NCBI RefSeq assembly: GCF_002865645.1
Contig: NW_020194628.1
Location: 1 to 64,000, forward strand
Source of the DNA: Hyaloscypha bicolor E
Lineage: Eukaryota > Ascomycota > Leotiomycetes > Helotiales > Hyaloscyphaceae
Reading direction: 5' to 3'
Length of the DNA: 64,000 bases
In this document: positions 49,428 through 63,559 of the stretch, piece by piece
How positions within the stretch are numbered: the first letter of the stretch is position 1
How the letters are laid out: every line of letters starts with the position of its first letter
The notes under the pieces: generated by a model
Seen by the model: the letters and a program-made list of their open reading frames with translations, nothing else
Databases searched by the model: none
What the model was told of the DNA's origin: nothing
Translations under genes and position numbers: made by a program

Positions 49428-52400
49428 ATAGAAAGCAAGATTCCTAAAATAAGAATAGTAATTGAGGTTATTATTAAGATAAGGAAAGGTAAATAAAGAA
49501 TTAGAATATTAGTTAATTCGGGTATAAAAACTAATTATATAAAGAAAAAGTTAGCTTTAGATATAGGTATTTTATTAATATTAAGAATAATTCCCTTATT
49601 TTTACTAGAGAAAAAAAGAATTTATTTATATAAAGATTATATTTTTGGGATTATTACTAAGAATATACTAGGGAACTAAAAAGAGGCTAATATATATTTT
49701 ATATTATATGATTTTAATCTAAATTATATTAATATAATACTTGAATTCCTATAGCTTTACTAAATTAATTCCCTGATTTTCTTTAGGGAAATAATATAGA
49801 AATATTAGATTTAATTATAAAAGATTAAAGTTCTAAATATTTTAAAGTTTACTAAAATAGTAAAATATAAGATATATATTTTTCTATTAATTATTTATTC
49901 TATAATAAATAGCTAAAGAATTATTACTATTACTATAAATAAGACAATTATATTTTCTAGAAAGTATTAGAATCTTTTCTAAATATTTTCTATAGAGGCT
50001 ATAAATATATTACCTAATTATTATATAATGAAATATTATATAGATCTAGAACTAGAATTCTAATTACTATATAGTTCTATATATATTTTATTAGAAAAAA
50101 AGCTTAAAGTTTTTCGGAAATATCTTAATACTAGTTTAGAGAAGAGATAGATCCGTTATTTTACTAGCCTAGCTAGTACCCTAATTATATTTATTCTAAA
50201 GAAAAGAGGCAGCCTATATTTATATATTAATTACTAGAGTCTAAATAGGATTACTATTAAAAACTAAATACTATTATTACTTATTAGTAAGATAATAAAT
50301 AGGCTTTATAAAATAAAGATATATATAAAGCTAGATTTAAAAAATACTTATTATTAGTTATAAATATGAGAGAATAATAAATAAAAGATAATATTCCGAA
50401 TATATTATAGATATTTTAAATATTATATTATATTTTTTAGATTATTTAATATTCTAGTAATATTTCAGGCATATATTAATTATATATTAGTAAGCCTTAT
50501 AAATATTATTTATATAGTTTATCTAAATAATATTTTAATTTATTTAGAGAACCTAGAATAATATATAATAGTAGTCTAATATATATTTAAGTAATTATAA
50601 TAATACTAGCTTTTTATAAACTTAGTAAAATACGAATTTAATATAGAGAAAATAGAGTTTCTGGGATTTATAATTAGCCTAGATAGTATAGAAATAGAGG
50701 CTAGCCGGGTTATAGCTATTAGGAAATAGTCGGTCCTAAAAAATAATATTTAAAAAGTCTAAATATTCCTGAATTTTACTAATTTTTACTAGAGATTTAT
50801 TTATAAATACTTTAGAATAATAAAAAAATTAACTAATTTACTAAAAACTAGTAAAAAACTATTATATTAGTTTAGCTAGATAAATAAGGCAAATAAGGCT
50901 TTTAGGGAATTATAAATTATATTTATAATAGTACTAATTCTTTATTATTTTAATTTAGCCTTAAAGATTTATATAGAAATGAATATTTCAGGATTTGTAA
51001 TTATAGGTATAATTTCCTAGCTTTTTAATAAAAGAATAGAAGCCAAATAATATTCTATTATTTTCTATTTAAAAAAAATAACTATAATTAAGAATAAATA
51101 TAAGATATATAATTCTAAATTCTTGGCTATTATTCTAGTATTTTATATTTAGTAATATTACTTAATATATATCCGGTATACTATTATTATTAAGATAGAT
51201 TATAATAACTTGAAATACTTTATAATTAAGAGAAAACTAAATAGTTAATAAATAAGATAAATAAAGAAGCTAGTTGCCTTTAACTTTATCTTAAAATACT
51301 AGCCAAAATATAGTAATCTTACTAATAGGCTATTAAGAAAGCCAGATCTTATAATAGATATAAATAAAAATACTTTATTACTTATATTTTATAATAAGCT
51401 ATAAAATATAGAATAGAGAACTTTATAGGTAATAGTAATAGGATATTATATTATTCCTATAATATTATAATATAAGGCCTAGGAAAAAGAAAATAAATAC
51501 TTCTTAATTAGTAAGATACTAAGGAATTCTAAAAAGGAAGTCTATTTTAGTAATAAAATAATACTAGAAATATTATTACTTGAGCCTATTACTAATATAA
51601 CTAGTTATAAATAGTATATATTACGGATTCTAGCTATATAAATAGCTGGGTCCAAAATAGTATATAAGGAAAATAGAGAGATATTACTTAAACTATTATT
51701 ATAATACTAAAGGCTTAATTTATTAGTATAATACTAGTAATATAAATAGTTCTTAAAAGAGACCTTTACTAGAGTTATTAAAACTTGGGAACTTAATATA
51801 TTCGGGTTATTAAGATATTAGGATATTATTTATATACTAAATAAGCCGGCTTTTAAAAAAGAATTATTATAAGCTAACTATAATAATTCTATAAATAAGT
51901 ATTTTAGTACTAGTAAGATATTAGAGATTCTCTAGAAAAAGTATTTCTAGTAAAATATAAAAAAAAATATAAAAGACTATATTAGAACTTATCTTATATA
52001 TTAATAGACTAAAATAAAGAAATATTTATTATATAGTATACTTAGTTCATTTCCTTTCTTTTTTAAGCTATAGTAAGAAATTACTATAAACTTTATTATA
52101 AGGCTATTTCTTTCTAGGTTTTATAATAAAATATATAATTTTATATTTATTATTATTAATAAATATATGAAAATAATATAATATATTCTAATTACTAAAG
52201 AGATCTCGGCTCCTAAACTAGTAAAGCTACTCATATATTATATTATTAAAAACTTTAGTATACTTATAGGTATAATCTCTAATAAAAAATCTGTTTTTAT
52301 AAGCAAGTTTTAATTAAGTTTATATTTTTACTTAAAGATTTAATAATAGCTAAATATAATATTTTACTTATAAACTAATAAATAAATAGAGAATTTAAAC

Positions 52401-53175
52401 CAAACTCTAGAATAATACTTAAGGTACTATATTAGCTACTAGTAAGATAACTAGGTAATAAAGCTTACTTTTATAAAATTCATATATAATAACTTTATAT
52501 ATTTAATAATAGAAATATTTCTATTTTATATCTTATATAAATTCTATCCTAATATTAAATTATATATTAAAAATAATATTCTAGAAAAAAGAATACTAAT
52601 AATATAGAAAAGAATATAAAGAATTTAAATAGAATAAGAAGTATTAAAGAAATAATAATAAGAAGTAATAGATATATAGAAAAAGTATTATAATAAGATA
52701 TATATTAATAAAGAGTTTAAGATATATAATAAAGTTATACTTTATATAAAGAATATTTAATAGCTATAACCTAGTATAAAGCTAGTAAATAGATATCTTG
52801 GCCTCTTTAAAGTTCTAGAAGTTATAGAAATATATAAATAGATATATTACTTGGAATTACTATTATTATATTAGATTTATAATATTTTTTATATTTCTTT
52901 CTTAGAATTATAGTACCCATAAGCTAGTATTATAGTAGAATTAGAACTAGTTAAGATTAAAAGTAAAAAGGAATTCAAAATAGAATTTATTATAGCTTAT
53001 AAGAAAAATAGAAAAGAAAGAAAATATCTTATTTATTAAAAGAGCTATTTACTAATAGATAATATATAGGAATTACTAAGTAATCTAGAGAATATAGCTT
53101 AAAAATTATAAGAATACTTAGAAAAAAGTAATATTATAATATTATTAGCTAAATAGAAATATAAAAGATAAATGC
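49428..53175 (+). pseudogene. Pol of gypsy A, 3' segment
   Basis: Collinear with 44020-47752 of element B. It starts just upstream of protease (LVNSGIKTNYIK near 49510). RT carries Y-L-N-N at 50520-50531, integrase lies near 52070-52300, and a chromodomain-like segment near 52980-53100. More Gln, Asp and Gly codons are lost than in B. Confidence 0.82.
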
Positions 53176-53329
53176 TTTTATTAGAAAACTATTAAAAAAA
53201 TCATATATTTATTCGTAGAAAAACTATATAAAAATTATTAAAAACTTTAATTTCTATATTTTATAAATATCTTATTTTTATAATTATTTTCTATTATTCT
53301 TATTATTATTTTTATTAGAATTCTCTTAA

Positions 53330-54530
53330 GAAATAGGTAATAAATTAGCTTATAAAGCTATTAGTTATTAGTAAGAAATAAGAAAGAAATAAGCTTACTT
53401 AATACTAAAGAATATTAATTATATTATTAAGAGTACTTTATACTTATACTAAGCTAGTAAGAATTACTTAACTTATTTCTTGGATTATTAGAGAAATTTA
53501 TTAGCCTTAAATAATAGCTTTAATATAAGAAATATATATAGTTTAGTATAAAAGAAAAGTAATAATAGCCTTTTCTTTTTTAGGTAAAGAATAAAAAAGA
53601 CGCTTATATATATTAATAGCTTAAAAAAGGCGGTTTAATTATATTATATATACTTAAGAAATTTTAGATAATATTAGAATAAGAAATAAAAAAAGGAATT
53701 TATAATTTATAGAATTATATTTCTTATTCTTAGAATAGTAATAATTATATATCAAGTAATTATTACTCTTAATATAAATAAAGTTAGGAAACTTAGTAAT
53801 ATTCTTGAAATATTAAAGATAATAAGGGCAAATTAAGAATATAGAAATATTAGCTAAATAAATAATAATAGGCTAATAAATACTAAAAGAAGTATTTATC
53901 TTAATAAATAAAAAAAATAGAAGAGGGAATTAGAAAAAGACTTAAATAAAGCTTAAATAAGGCTTAAAAAAGCTTAAAGAAGTTTAAAAAAGACTTAAAA
54001 AAAGAAAGTAAAAAATAAGGAGAAGCTAGATATAATATTATAATTAAGGAAAAAAAAGGTTAGTTAGTAAGAAAAGAGAGGCCTTTTTATAATACTTTTT
54101 CCTTAAATAGTAATTATAAATTCGGAATTGGCTTTATATTAGAAATACCCAGAAAATTTCAAAAAAGAAATTTATAAATAAACTAGAAAATCGGATTAAC
54201 TTTTCTAAGCTCTTGGGCCTATAAAGTAATAATTTATTTATAAATAGAGGCTAAGTTAGGATTTATAAACTAATTAGGAAATTAGATAAGCTTTATATCT
54301 AATAGTATATATTATATTCGTATTATTTTTATAAGAGGGAATTACTAGAGGCAATTTATAAACTAGCTAGAAAGAGTTAGTAAACTATATTCTTAACTTT
54401 ATTACCTAATATAATAATAAAGTAATTATAAAGAGTTTTTAGGAAAAGCTAGTAGTTAGGAAAGTTTTAGGGAAATATTTATAAAGCTATTTATAGTTTT
54501 CCTAGGCCTTTTAGGAATAAGGGCCTAGAG
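53330..54530 (+). pseudogene. Third coding region of gypsy A
   Basis: Homologous to 47900-49110 of element B over its whole length, including the charged helix near 53940-54020 and the W-x-K-E-G-L-F motif area near 54080. Presence in both copies shows that it belongs to the element rather than being captured host sequence specific to B. Confidence 0.5.
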
Positions 54531-54540
54531 AGAGAATTAA

Positions 54541-54843
54541 TATAATAAGTATATATAATAGTATATAAATAAGTATTAGATATTATAGATCTAGTTTCCT
54601 ATTTTAGATATAGCTTATAATTAGAATTATATAAATTATATAGGGTTTCCTAATTAAGTAAAGGGCTTTATATACTTGGCTAAATACTAGGGAATATATA
54701 GGGAAATACTTCTAGCTTTAGAAAAGATATTAATTAGTTTTTTATTAGAATTAATTCTTGGAATTAGTTATATTTATAAGTATTATTTTATAGTTTACTT
54801 ATTTTAATTACTTATATATTATCCTATTATTATATATCTTATA
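54541..54843 (+). repeat. LTR 4 (3' LTR of gypsy A)
   Basis: TATAATAAGTATATATAATAG to ATATCTTATA, 303 bp, followed by ATTTT and then the resumed copia integrase (CTATATTTCCGGTAAGCC). Confidence 0.92.
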
Positions 54844-57516
54844 ATTTTCTATATTTCCGGTAAGCCTATATTTTATATTATTAATAAAGGTACTTAATAT
54901 TAAGCTAGCTAATAGCTTTAAAATATTAATATATTATATACTTGGGATATTCTAAAGTAATATTAGATTAATACCTATTTAGGCTCTCCTAATTAGATTA
55001 TAGTAAATATTAGAAAGTAGTTTACTAATAAGAAGTTTACTTAGCTTATAAATATTATAACCCTAAGATTAAAATTATTTTTATAAAAGCTTATAATTTT
55101 ATTAGAATTATAAAATGTTACTATAGCCTAATTTAATATATTTACTTTATTATTATAGCTAAAATTAATAAAATTAATAAGGATATTATATTCTAAATAG
55201 CTTTTAAGGCTATTAATAATTTTATTAGACCTAATAGTATTATCCTAATTCTTTTAATTTATAATACTTTATCTTAAATAACTAAATATAATATCCTATT
55301 ACTAATTATATTATAGTAATTAATAATACTTAAGAAAATAATAATAGAAATTTAGAAGCTTTAAGCTAGATACTAGATTATAAATACCCTAAATACCCGA
55401 AATAATCCTAGTATTACTAATATTTATAAACTTCTCTTAAATTCGAATATTCTTATATAATATAAAGGAAATACTAATTAACCTAGTAATTAGGATAAAC
55501 TATATAAGCTAGTAGTTATTAATAAGGAAAACTATATACTAGCTCTATTATATAGTAATACTACTTTTTACTTAATTTCTATAAAGCCCTTTTATATAAA
55601 AGATATTAAGGTTATTACTAATAGTTCTAAACTTAAACCTATTCCCGAATTCTATAATAATACTAAAGGTAATATAAATATAATTCCTTTTATTATTTTT
55701 ATTATTTTACTAAAGTATAATAGAGAATATTTTTATAAGAACCCGGATTTTATAATATTTCTATAGGATAATAACCTATATAAGAACTCCCGTTAAATTA
55801 AAATTACTAGTCTCTTAGAAAAAGGCATATTTGAGGTTGTTTTTAGATCTTAGATATTAAAGAAAATATATATCTTTAATTTCCGATTTATTAATAAGAT
55901 TAAGAATAAGGGTATAAAGAAAGAATTTAAGAAATTAAAACTAGTTATTTAAGCTTATAATAATAATAAGAAATATATAATATTAATATAATTGCCTATT
56001 ATTTAATATATTAGCTAGAGAATTATTTTTAGTATTATTACTATAATAATAAATATTATAAAACTATATTTATATAATATCTTATAAGCTTATATCTAAT
56101 TAATAACTTTATTTAACTATAATTTTTATATTAACCTATCTTATAAGCTTATTAGAAAGCTAAATCTAAATAATAATTTAATTCTAAAAATTATAAAACT
56201 ATTATATAATATATTAAAAACTAGGAACTACTAGTTTAAGACTTATTATTTCTATTATATTAATAAGCTTTCTATAGAATAGTTAACTTATAACTCTTAT
56301 TTTTTCTATAGTAAGTAATTCTTTAAAATTATTAGCCTTTAAACTAATAATACTTTATTTATTAGAATTAATAATTTTATAAAAACAGAATAACTAAAGC
56401 TTTAGAAGACTAAATTCTTGGCTAAAAAGTATAAATGCCTTATTATTAATTATAATCTCAAGTTTAATAGAGATATTATTTATATAAATACTACTAGAAT
56501 TATTCTTATATAAAAATACTAATATAAAAACCTCCGAATTATTTCTATAAAAAATATTACTATTATAAGTAATAGGGGTACTATTTATTAAGATCTCTTA
56601 ATTAAGGACTAATATATTATCTAGTATATTAGAGAAGTATATATTATATTAGTTTATTAACTAGAAGCTTTATATAACTTATTAATTATTATTTAAGCTA
56701 TTAAACTCTCGGAAACTAATATAAAAGTACTTAATAAGTATATTTAATAATAAATTAAGAATATTACTAGAGAACTAAAATTTATAAAGCTAGTAAAAAA
56801 GTTCTTATATTTAATTATTTTTATAAATACTTCATTTATAAATAATAAAGATCTTTTTTCCCAAATTAGATATATTCGAGTTCTAGTAAATAGAACTAGA
56901 TATACTAATATTATCTACTAGTTCTTTACTAAATATAAAAGAATTACTAGAAGTATTCTAGCTTTAGAATTTTATAGTATAATTTATAGTTTTAATATAG
57001 GTACTTTAGTTAAATTTATAATTAATAAAATACTAGAATTAAAATTATTACTAGTAGTTTATACGAATTTAAAATTATTATATAAATACCTTATTAAATT
57101 AGGAATTACTCGAGAAAAGTATTTAATAATTAATATAATATATTTTTACTAGGTATATAAATAATAAGAAATTATAGAAATTAAATAAATTAAGGAAAAA
57201 TTAAATCCTATTAATTCTATAATAAAATTAAAACTAATAAATGCCCTTAAGTACCTAATTAATACGAATATTATATAATTAGATATAAAGAAATAAGTTA
57301 AATATAAATAAGATAGAAAATAAATATATGAAATAAGAAAATATTATAGAAATAAAGATTATATATAAAAGACTATAGTCTTTAGTATATAACTAAAACC
57401 CTCAGAAATAATATAAATATATAAAGTATTTAGGAATCTAGTACTAGGCCAAATTAGGGAATTTATATATAATTAGAGAAAGATATTATTTTTTCGTATT
57501 TTTAGAGAATTTCTAG

Positions 57517-57801
57517 TATTAGTATAGCTATTTCTTTAGGAGTTATATATATAATTACGGGATTAAGATACGAGATATAAGTAATAAGATATAAGATATA
57601 AAATATAGTTATATAACCTTATATCCTATTAGTAACTTAACTAGTAAACTAGATTCTTTTAGGCTTAGTAAATTTAGGAATTATATATTAATATTATAAT
57701 ACTATAATTCTTATTTCTAGATAATAATAACTTTACTAATTATATATAAATAGTATTTCTATATCTATATAATAATACTATATATTACTAGTAAACTAAT
57801 A
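57517..57801 (+). repeat. 3' LTR of the copia element (285 bp)
   Basis: TATTAGTATAGCTATTTCTTTAG to GTAAACTAATA, matching 37541-37826. The target duplicate GTTTA follows at 57802-57806. Confidence 0.88.
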
Positions 57802-59515
57802 GTTTATTACTAGTTTTATATTTATTACTTATATTATTATTAAGGCTTTCTATTTATATTTATTCTAAAATATTATATTAAATCTATTTCTTTAAATTAT
57901 TTACCTAAAATATTTTAGTTTAATTAAATATATTCTTATAATTATATTAATAATATCTAAAAAAAAGTTCAAATAAATAGACTTTTTAATTAGATAGCTT
58001 AATAATATAGTATAATACTTTTAGTAACTTTAGTAAAACAAATAGTAAATATTTATATAAATTACTAAATTAAACTTTACCTAAAATATTAATAAGCTAT
58101 TTGAGAACTATTTATTAAAAAATATATTTTTAATAGAAATTTCTTTTTTAAAATCTTTATTAGTTATAAATTTCTTTTTATAGCTAAATAAATATATTTA
58201 TTTAATAAAGATATAGTTATATTTATAGAAAATATATTATTTTATTAAGAAACTAGAATAGATTTAAAATTTAATTTAATTTAAATATTATATATAATTA
58301 TTATATTTAAATAGTATTAAGCTAATTATAATTAGTAGCTATTATTAAAAGTAGAAATTCTTTATATTTATAATACTAAAAACTAGCTTAATATAGCTAT
58401 TTTTTAGGCCTTAAAATAAGTTTTATATAATTATAAAAATAATAACTAGAATATTATTATTATAATTTAGAAAAGTATTAATAATACTAATATTTATTTA
58501 CTTAAGCTTTAAACTATTAAATATTAATTCTTTTATTTTCTGTTTTTAATTTATATAATAATACTTATAAATCTAATTATTAAATAAAGAAATAAAGTAT
58601 TAATATAGATTAAAAACTGTATTTTATAAATATTAAGTTAAATTTATATTATTAAAATAGATATTTTATATATTTAATAAAATATTATTATATATATTTT
58701 ATTTTTAATTATTAATAAATACTAAAAATAAATAATTTATTATTAAATACTATTATTTAGAATTATTAAAAGCAAATATTTAATATTATATTAAAGCTCG
58801 AAAAAACTAGCTCTAAAAATTCTTTTTATAAATCTTATATTATATTTCAGATTTATAAGCTTTTAATATATAGTAATTTTAGTAAATTACTAATTAAAGA
58901 TTCTTTTCTAAATAAGATATTAAATAAGCTATAAAATTTCTTATAAAGCTCTATAGCTATTATTTTATAAATATAATATTTGTTTTTTGTTTTATTTTAA
59001 TTATTTAATTTATAAATAGCTTTAGTAAAGCTCTTAAATTAAGTATTTTACTTAATAATAAATTATTAATATTTATATTTTAAATTTCTTTTATTTACTT
59101 ATAATTAAATATTAATTATTTAGATTTATATATATTAGTATTACTAGTAACTAATATAAATAAGAAGTTTATAGTTTCTTTAATTTAAAATTACTAACTA
59201 AATTAAAATTAAAAAGAAATAAGACTTTAAAAAAATTTATAAAAAATATATAGAATTTTATTACTTAAATTATTCTAATATTTTTTCTTATATTTATATA
59301 TAATACTAAGGTTTTAAAGAAACTAAATTACTTTAGTAAATATATTTTCTTTAATTAGTATATATTATTTCTAGCTTTAAAAAAACTTAGAGACTTTTCT
59401 AATAATAAATAATAGAATTTATATAAAATTATTAGTTTTCTTAGAAAATAGAATTAAATATCTAAAAAATTAATAATATTTTTAATTAATCTTTATTTAG
59501 TTTATTACTTTTTTT

Positions 59516-59593
59516 AAAACTTTAATAAAATTATATTTCTTTAACTAATAAATTAAAACTTTAATAAAATTATATTTCTTTAACTAATAAATT
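59516..59593. repeat. Perfect 39-bp tandem duplication
   Basis: AAAACTTTAATAAAATTATA... (39 bp) occurs at 59516-59554 and again imm­ediately at 59555-59593 without a mismatch. Identity inside saturated RIP sequence indicates the duplication arose after mutation. Confidence 0.88.
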
Positions 59594-62090
59594 ATAATAT
59601 TAATAAAAATAATACTATTATTTTCTATTAATAAATATTACTATTTTATATTATTAAACTCTAAAATAATATTATAATATAAAGTTATTAAAAATCTTTA
59701 TAAGATTTTGTCTAGTTTATAATATATTTTTCTATTATATATATCTTTATAATAATTTTCTAGAAACTTAAAATTAATACTATTTTTGGGCTACTAATAT
59801 AAAAGATTATAATAGTTTTATTTAAATATTTCTATAATATTTTTAGAAATAGTAATATTTTTGAATTTAATTAATTATAATAAATCGAGTTTATATATTC
59901 GAGAATTTCTATTTTTAGATAATAAATTATAATAGAATCCTAAATTACTATTTTTAAATAATATATTCTTTTATAATACTAGAATTTTTATAAGATTATT
60001 ATAAGATCTTTTAAATAGCTCTAGAAAATATTATTAAAGCTTTATAATAAACTATATATAATTAGCTTATAAAGTTTATTTAATAAACTAAAGAAATTAC
60101 TTTAATATTAGTAAGTAATTCCAATAAAATATAGTATTTTAATTAAAAATATATATTTTTAGTAACTTATTAATTTATTATAGAAAAAAAGAAATAAATT
60201 AGACTAGAATTTATTTTAGATTTATAAAAATAAAAAAACTACTTTTAATATAAAATAGTATTTATAAAAATAATAAATTATTTATTTATTACTAAAAGCT
60301 TTTATAAAGCTTATAATTTAGGCTTTAGGCTAGCTTATATAAATATAACTAGTATTAAGCCTATTTTAGAAATATAAGTAAATATATTTTACTTGAATTT
60401 TTAGATTAGAATTAAGCTAAATATATAATATTATTATATATATAATCTTATAACTAGAGTTTATATAAAGCTAGCTAATAAAAAAACTATTAGTAACTTT
60501 CTATAATTATATATATATCTCTAGTTAAATTATATTAAAAAAAGTAATAAGTTCTAATTTTATTAACTTATAGTAATTATTTTTAAAATATTAAATAGGC
60601 TATATTCTAATATTAATAATATAAATATATTTTTTCTATTTTATATTTCTTATTTTATTTTTTTATATTATTTATTTTATATTTATAATTATTTAAATAT
60701 ATTAATTATAGCCTATTTACTATTTTAAATAATAATATTATATATAAGCTAATAATTAAAGAAACTTATTTATAATTATATAATATTATTATTTATATAT
60801 TATATTATATATATAAAATATTTTAATTATTTCTTATAACTAATATAATATAAAATAACTATAAGCTAGAAAAGAAATAATAATAAAATTTAAAGACTTA
60901 AAACTTTAATTATAAATTATATTCGGGCTATTTCTATTTAGTTATTAATAAAATATTATATTTTAAGCTTTTTTAGAATATATATATTTTTTTACTTTAA
61001 TATTAATATTTAAATTAGAAAGTTATATATATTTTTCTTATAATAAGCTATAATATTTCTATAGTATTTTTTTAATTTAATAAAAAGCTTTTAAAAATCT
61101 AAAAACTATATAAAAAAGTTCTATTTTTAAAGAATTATATAATTAATATATTGTTATTTTTTCTAATTATATTTATAATTTAAATAATATTAATATTTTA
61201 TTTTTTTTATATTTCTTATAATAAATAATAAAGCTAGCTTAATTATTTAAAAAGCTAATATATTAAACTATAAATTCTAGATTACTAGTTTATTTAAATT
61301 CTAATAAAATTAGTTTCCTTAATTAACTATTTTATATTAGCTTATAAAAATAGATCTCTATTATAATAATAATATAAAACTAGAAAATATATAAAAATAT
61401 AAATTTCTTTTAAAATTATTATTATTATTATTTTTTTATATTTTTAATATTTAGTTCTTTAATTATTTTTTTTAAATCTTTTTATCTAGTATATATTTTA
61501 TTTAATATATATATAAAATAATCTATTATTTATTTAAAAATATATTATTTTTATTTTATAAAAAAGAATAATAATAAAATATATTAAAAATATTTCTTTA
61601 TTAATTTTATTATTTTGGGATATTTAAGCTTTAATTCTAAATTTTTTATTTTTAGGCTTTATTTATATATTTATTATTATCTAATAGTATTTTATTATTA
61701 ATTTAAATATTTATATTTCTTTATTTTATTTCTTTAGATTATTTATATTTATAAGTATTTATTAGAATTATTTAAGGCTTATTATAATAAAAATATCTTT
61801 TATTTAAATAAAAGAATATATTTTCTAATAATATATAGCTTTAATTATTTATTTTTAATATTATAAATATTTTTTTAAATCTTTATCTAAAATATTTACT
61901 TTTTTCTTATTATTACTAATTTGGCTTTATTATTAAACTAGTTAAGAAATAATTATTTAAATAATAAAAATATAAATAAAAAGACTTTATATTATATATT
62001 TTAAAATAAGTACTTTTTCCTATAATATAAAAGCTATTAGCTTATATTCTAGTATTATTTTTAAATTAAAGAATTTAGAAATTAAAAGTA

Positions 62091-62723
62091 TTAGAACTAA
62101 ATATATATTAGTATATTATAATTTATATATTAAATATATATATAAAGTATTTATTTTATATAAACTAAAAAATAAAGTTATTAATCTCTAAAATATTATA
62201 ATAAATTATAGGCTTGAAATATATAAATAATAAATATTTATTATTATATATATTATAATTAATAGCTTCTTTTATAGCTTTTATAAAAAAGAAAGCTATA
62301 TTATATAACTTAGAAATAATAATTATAAATAATAATTAGTTAGTTAGTTAGTTAGTTAATTACTATAAAAGTTTATTTTTATAATTTATAATAATATAAA
62401 TAAAAATAATACTAGTTTAGAAAAATAGTTTCTTTTAAAATCTTATTAAAGAAAAATAAGAAATAAAAGTATATTTAGCTAGCTTAAAGCTAGAAATTAG
62501 AAAATAATAAAATAAAAACTTAAAAATATATTATTATAAAAATACTAAATAAATAAAAAGTACTTTTTAGAAATATTATATAATTATAATATATAATATC
62601 AAAAATATATTAGAACTAAATATATACTAATATATTATAATTTATATATTAAATATATATATAAAATATTTATTTTATATAAGTTAAAAAATAAAGTTAT
62701 TAATTTCTAAAATATTATAATAT
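62091..62723. repeat. Direct repeat pair of about 114 bp, 519 bp apart
   Basis: 62091-62204 and 62610-62723 share TTAGAACTAAATATATA...AATAAAGTTATTAAT...CTAAAATATTATAATA with a few A/G and C/T differences. The pair could be short LTRs, a solo-LTR pair, or a local duplication. No flanking target duplicates were identified. Confidence 0.7.
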
Positions 62724-63559
62724 ATTAAATTAGCTAAATAATAAAGCTAAAATTATATATTTATAATATAAATTAAATAAATAATACTGAATTAACTATT
62801 ATTTTATAATAATAAATAGCTTATATATATAGCTCTAAATTCCCTAAATTATATATACTAAATCCCTAAACTTACTAAGTCTTTTATTTATACTAGCTAA
62901 ACTAATTTAGCTTTATAAAGTATATTATAAAATATTTTAATTATATAGAATATTCTAGTTAGATATAGTAATAGTAATAACTATTACTAGAGGAAATCTT
63001 CTAATATCTATTATTTTCTCTAGAAACTCAACCCTAACTTTAATATTTCCTATATAGCCTACTAATATAATTAGTTTAATCTAAAGGTAATAAAATAATT
63101 ACTTTTTTATATCTATAATAATCTTTTAACTATAACCTTAATTAATTTATATTAAGTAATATAATTATAGAATAAAACCAGGCGAAAAATACCTATTAAA
63201 TAGATTTTTAATATAATTTATAGTTTATTAATAATTGAGGCTTAAAATATATAGATTCTTTTTATTTTTTTAATTTTTTCTTATATAAAATACTAATATA
63301 TTTACTTATTAAAATTATATAATTCCAAACTTTGGAAAGAAATTACGGTATTTTACTAGCCTTATTATTAATATAATAATAATAATTAAGTTCTATAAGC
63401 TTAAATAAACCTTTCTAAATATTAAATATAGCTTTTTCTAATATTATATATATTATATATATAGTAAGGCTTTAATTATATAAGTTTTAAGCTAACTTTT
63501 AACTAAACTAAATCTATAAACTTTACTTATTATTTAGCTATTTTCTTTCTTTTACTTTT

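Larger units (their letters stand above)
40851..54843 (+). mobile_element. Gypsy chromovirus A (outer copy, about 7.0 kb plus insert)
   Basis: Four 303-bp LTRs of one family occur at 40851, 42430, 49120 and 54541. The outermost two belong to A. They are flanked by GTTTT (40846-40850) and ATTTT (54844-54848), a 5-bp target duplication with one G-to-A change. Removing A and one duplicate rejoins the copia integrase frame across the site as INVF-YISGKP. The interior of A is split: gag at about 41154-42424, protease to third ORF at about 49428-54530. Between them sits element B. A has lost more CpA/TpG than B at matching sites, for example CCTGCAGG in B (46842) versus ACTTATAGG in A (near 52263). 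Confidence 0.92.
37541..57801 (+). mobile_element. Copia-type LTR retrotransposon, interrupted by nested gypsy elements
   Basis: LTRs at 37541-37826 and 57517-57801 share sequence end to end and are flanked by the identical 5-bp target duplication GTTTA (37536-37540 and 57802-57806). Excluding the nested insertion the element is about 6.3 kb. Plus-strand remnants in order: a zinc-finger-like CFIYKKPEYY (39733-39762), retropepsin motif INTRASRF (about 40231, D-T-G read as N-T-R), a GAG-pre-integrase region (FINKLRNIL, about 40670-40800), integrase core split at 40850, integrase continued from 54849 (ISGKP; INTYLGSPN near 54970), and reverse transcriptase about 55740-56600. Its catalytic pair reads T-N-N-T-L-F-I (Asn codons 56346-56351 for the two Asp). 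All domains are full of TAA/TAG. Dead and non-autonomous. Confidence 0.88.
57807..63299. other. AT-rich RIP block, unreadable
   Basis: More than 5 kb of TA-rich sequence in which no protein motif could be read on either strand. It holds two local duplications listed separately. Saturated RIP over older transposons is the likely origin. Confidence 0.45.

Noticed and set aside
40851..54843. Tandem array of partial gypsy elements
   Set aside because: Exact 5-bp target duplications and rejoined frames show a nested insertion instead.
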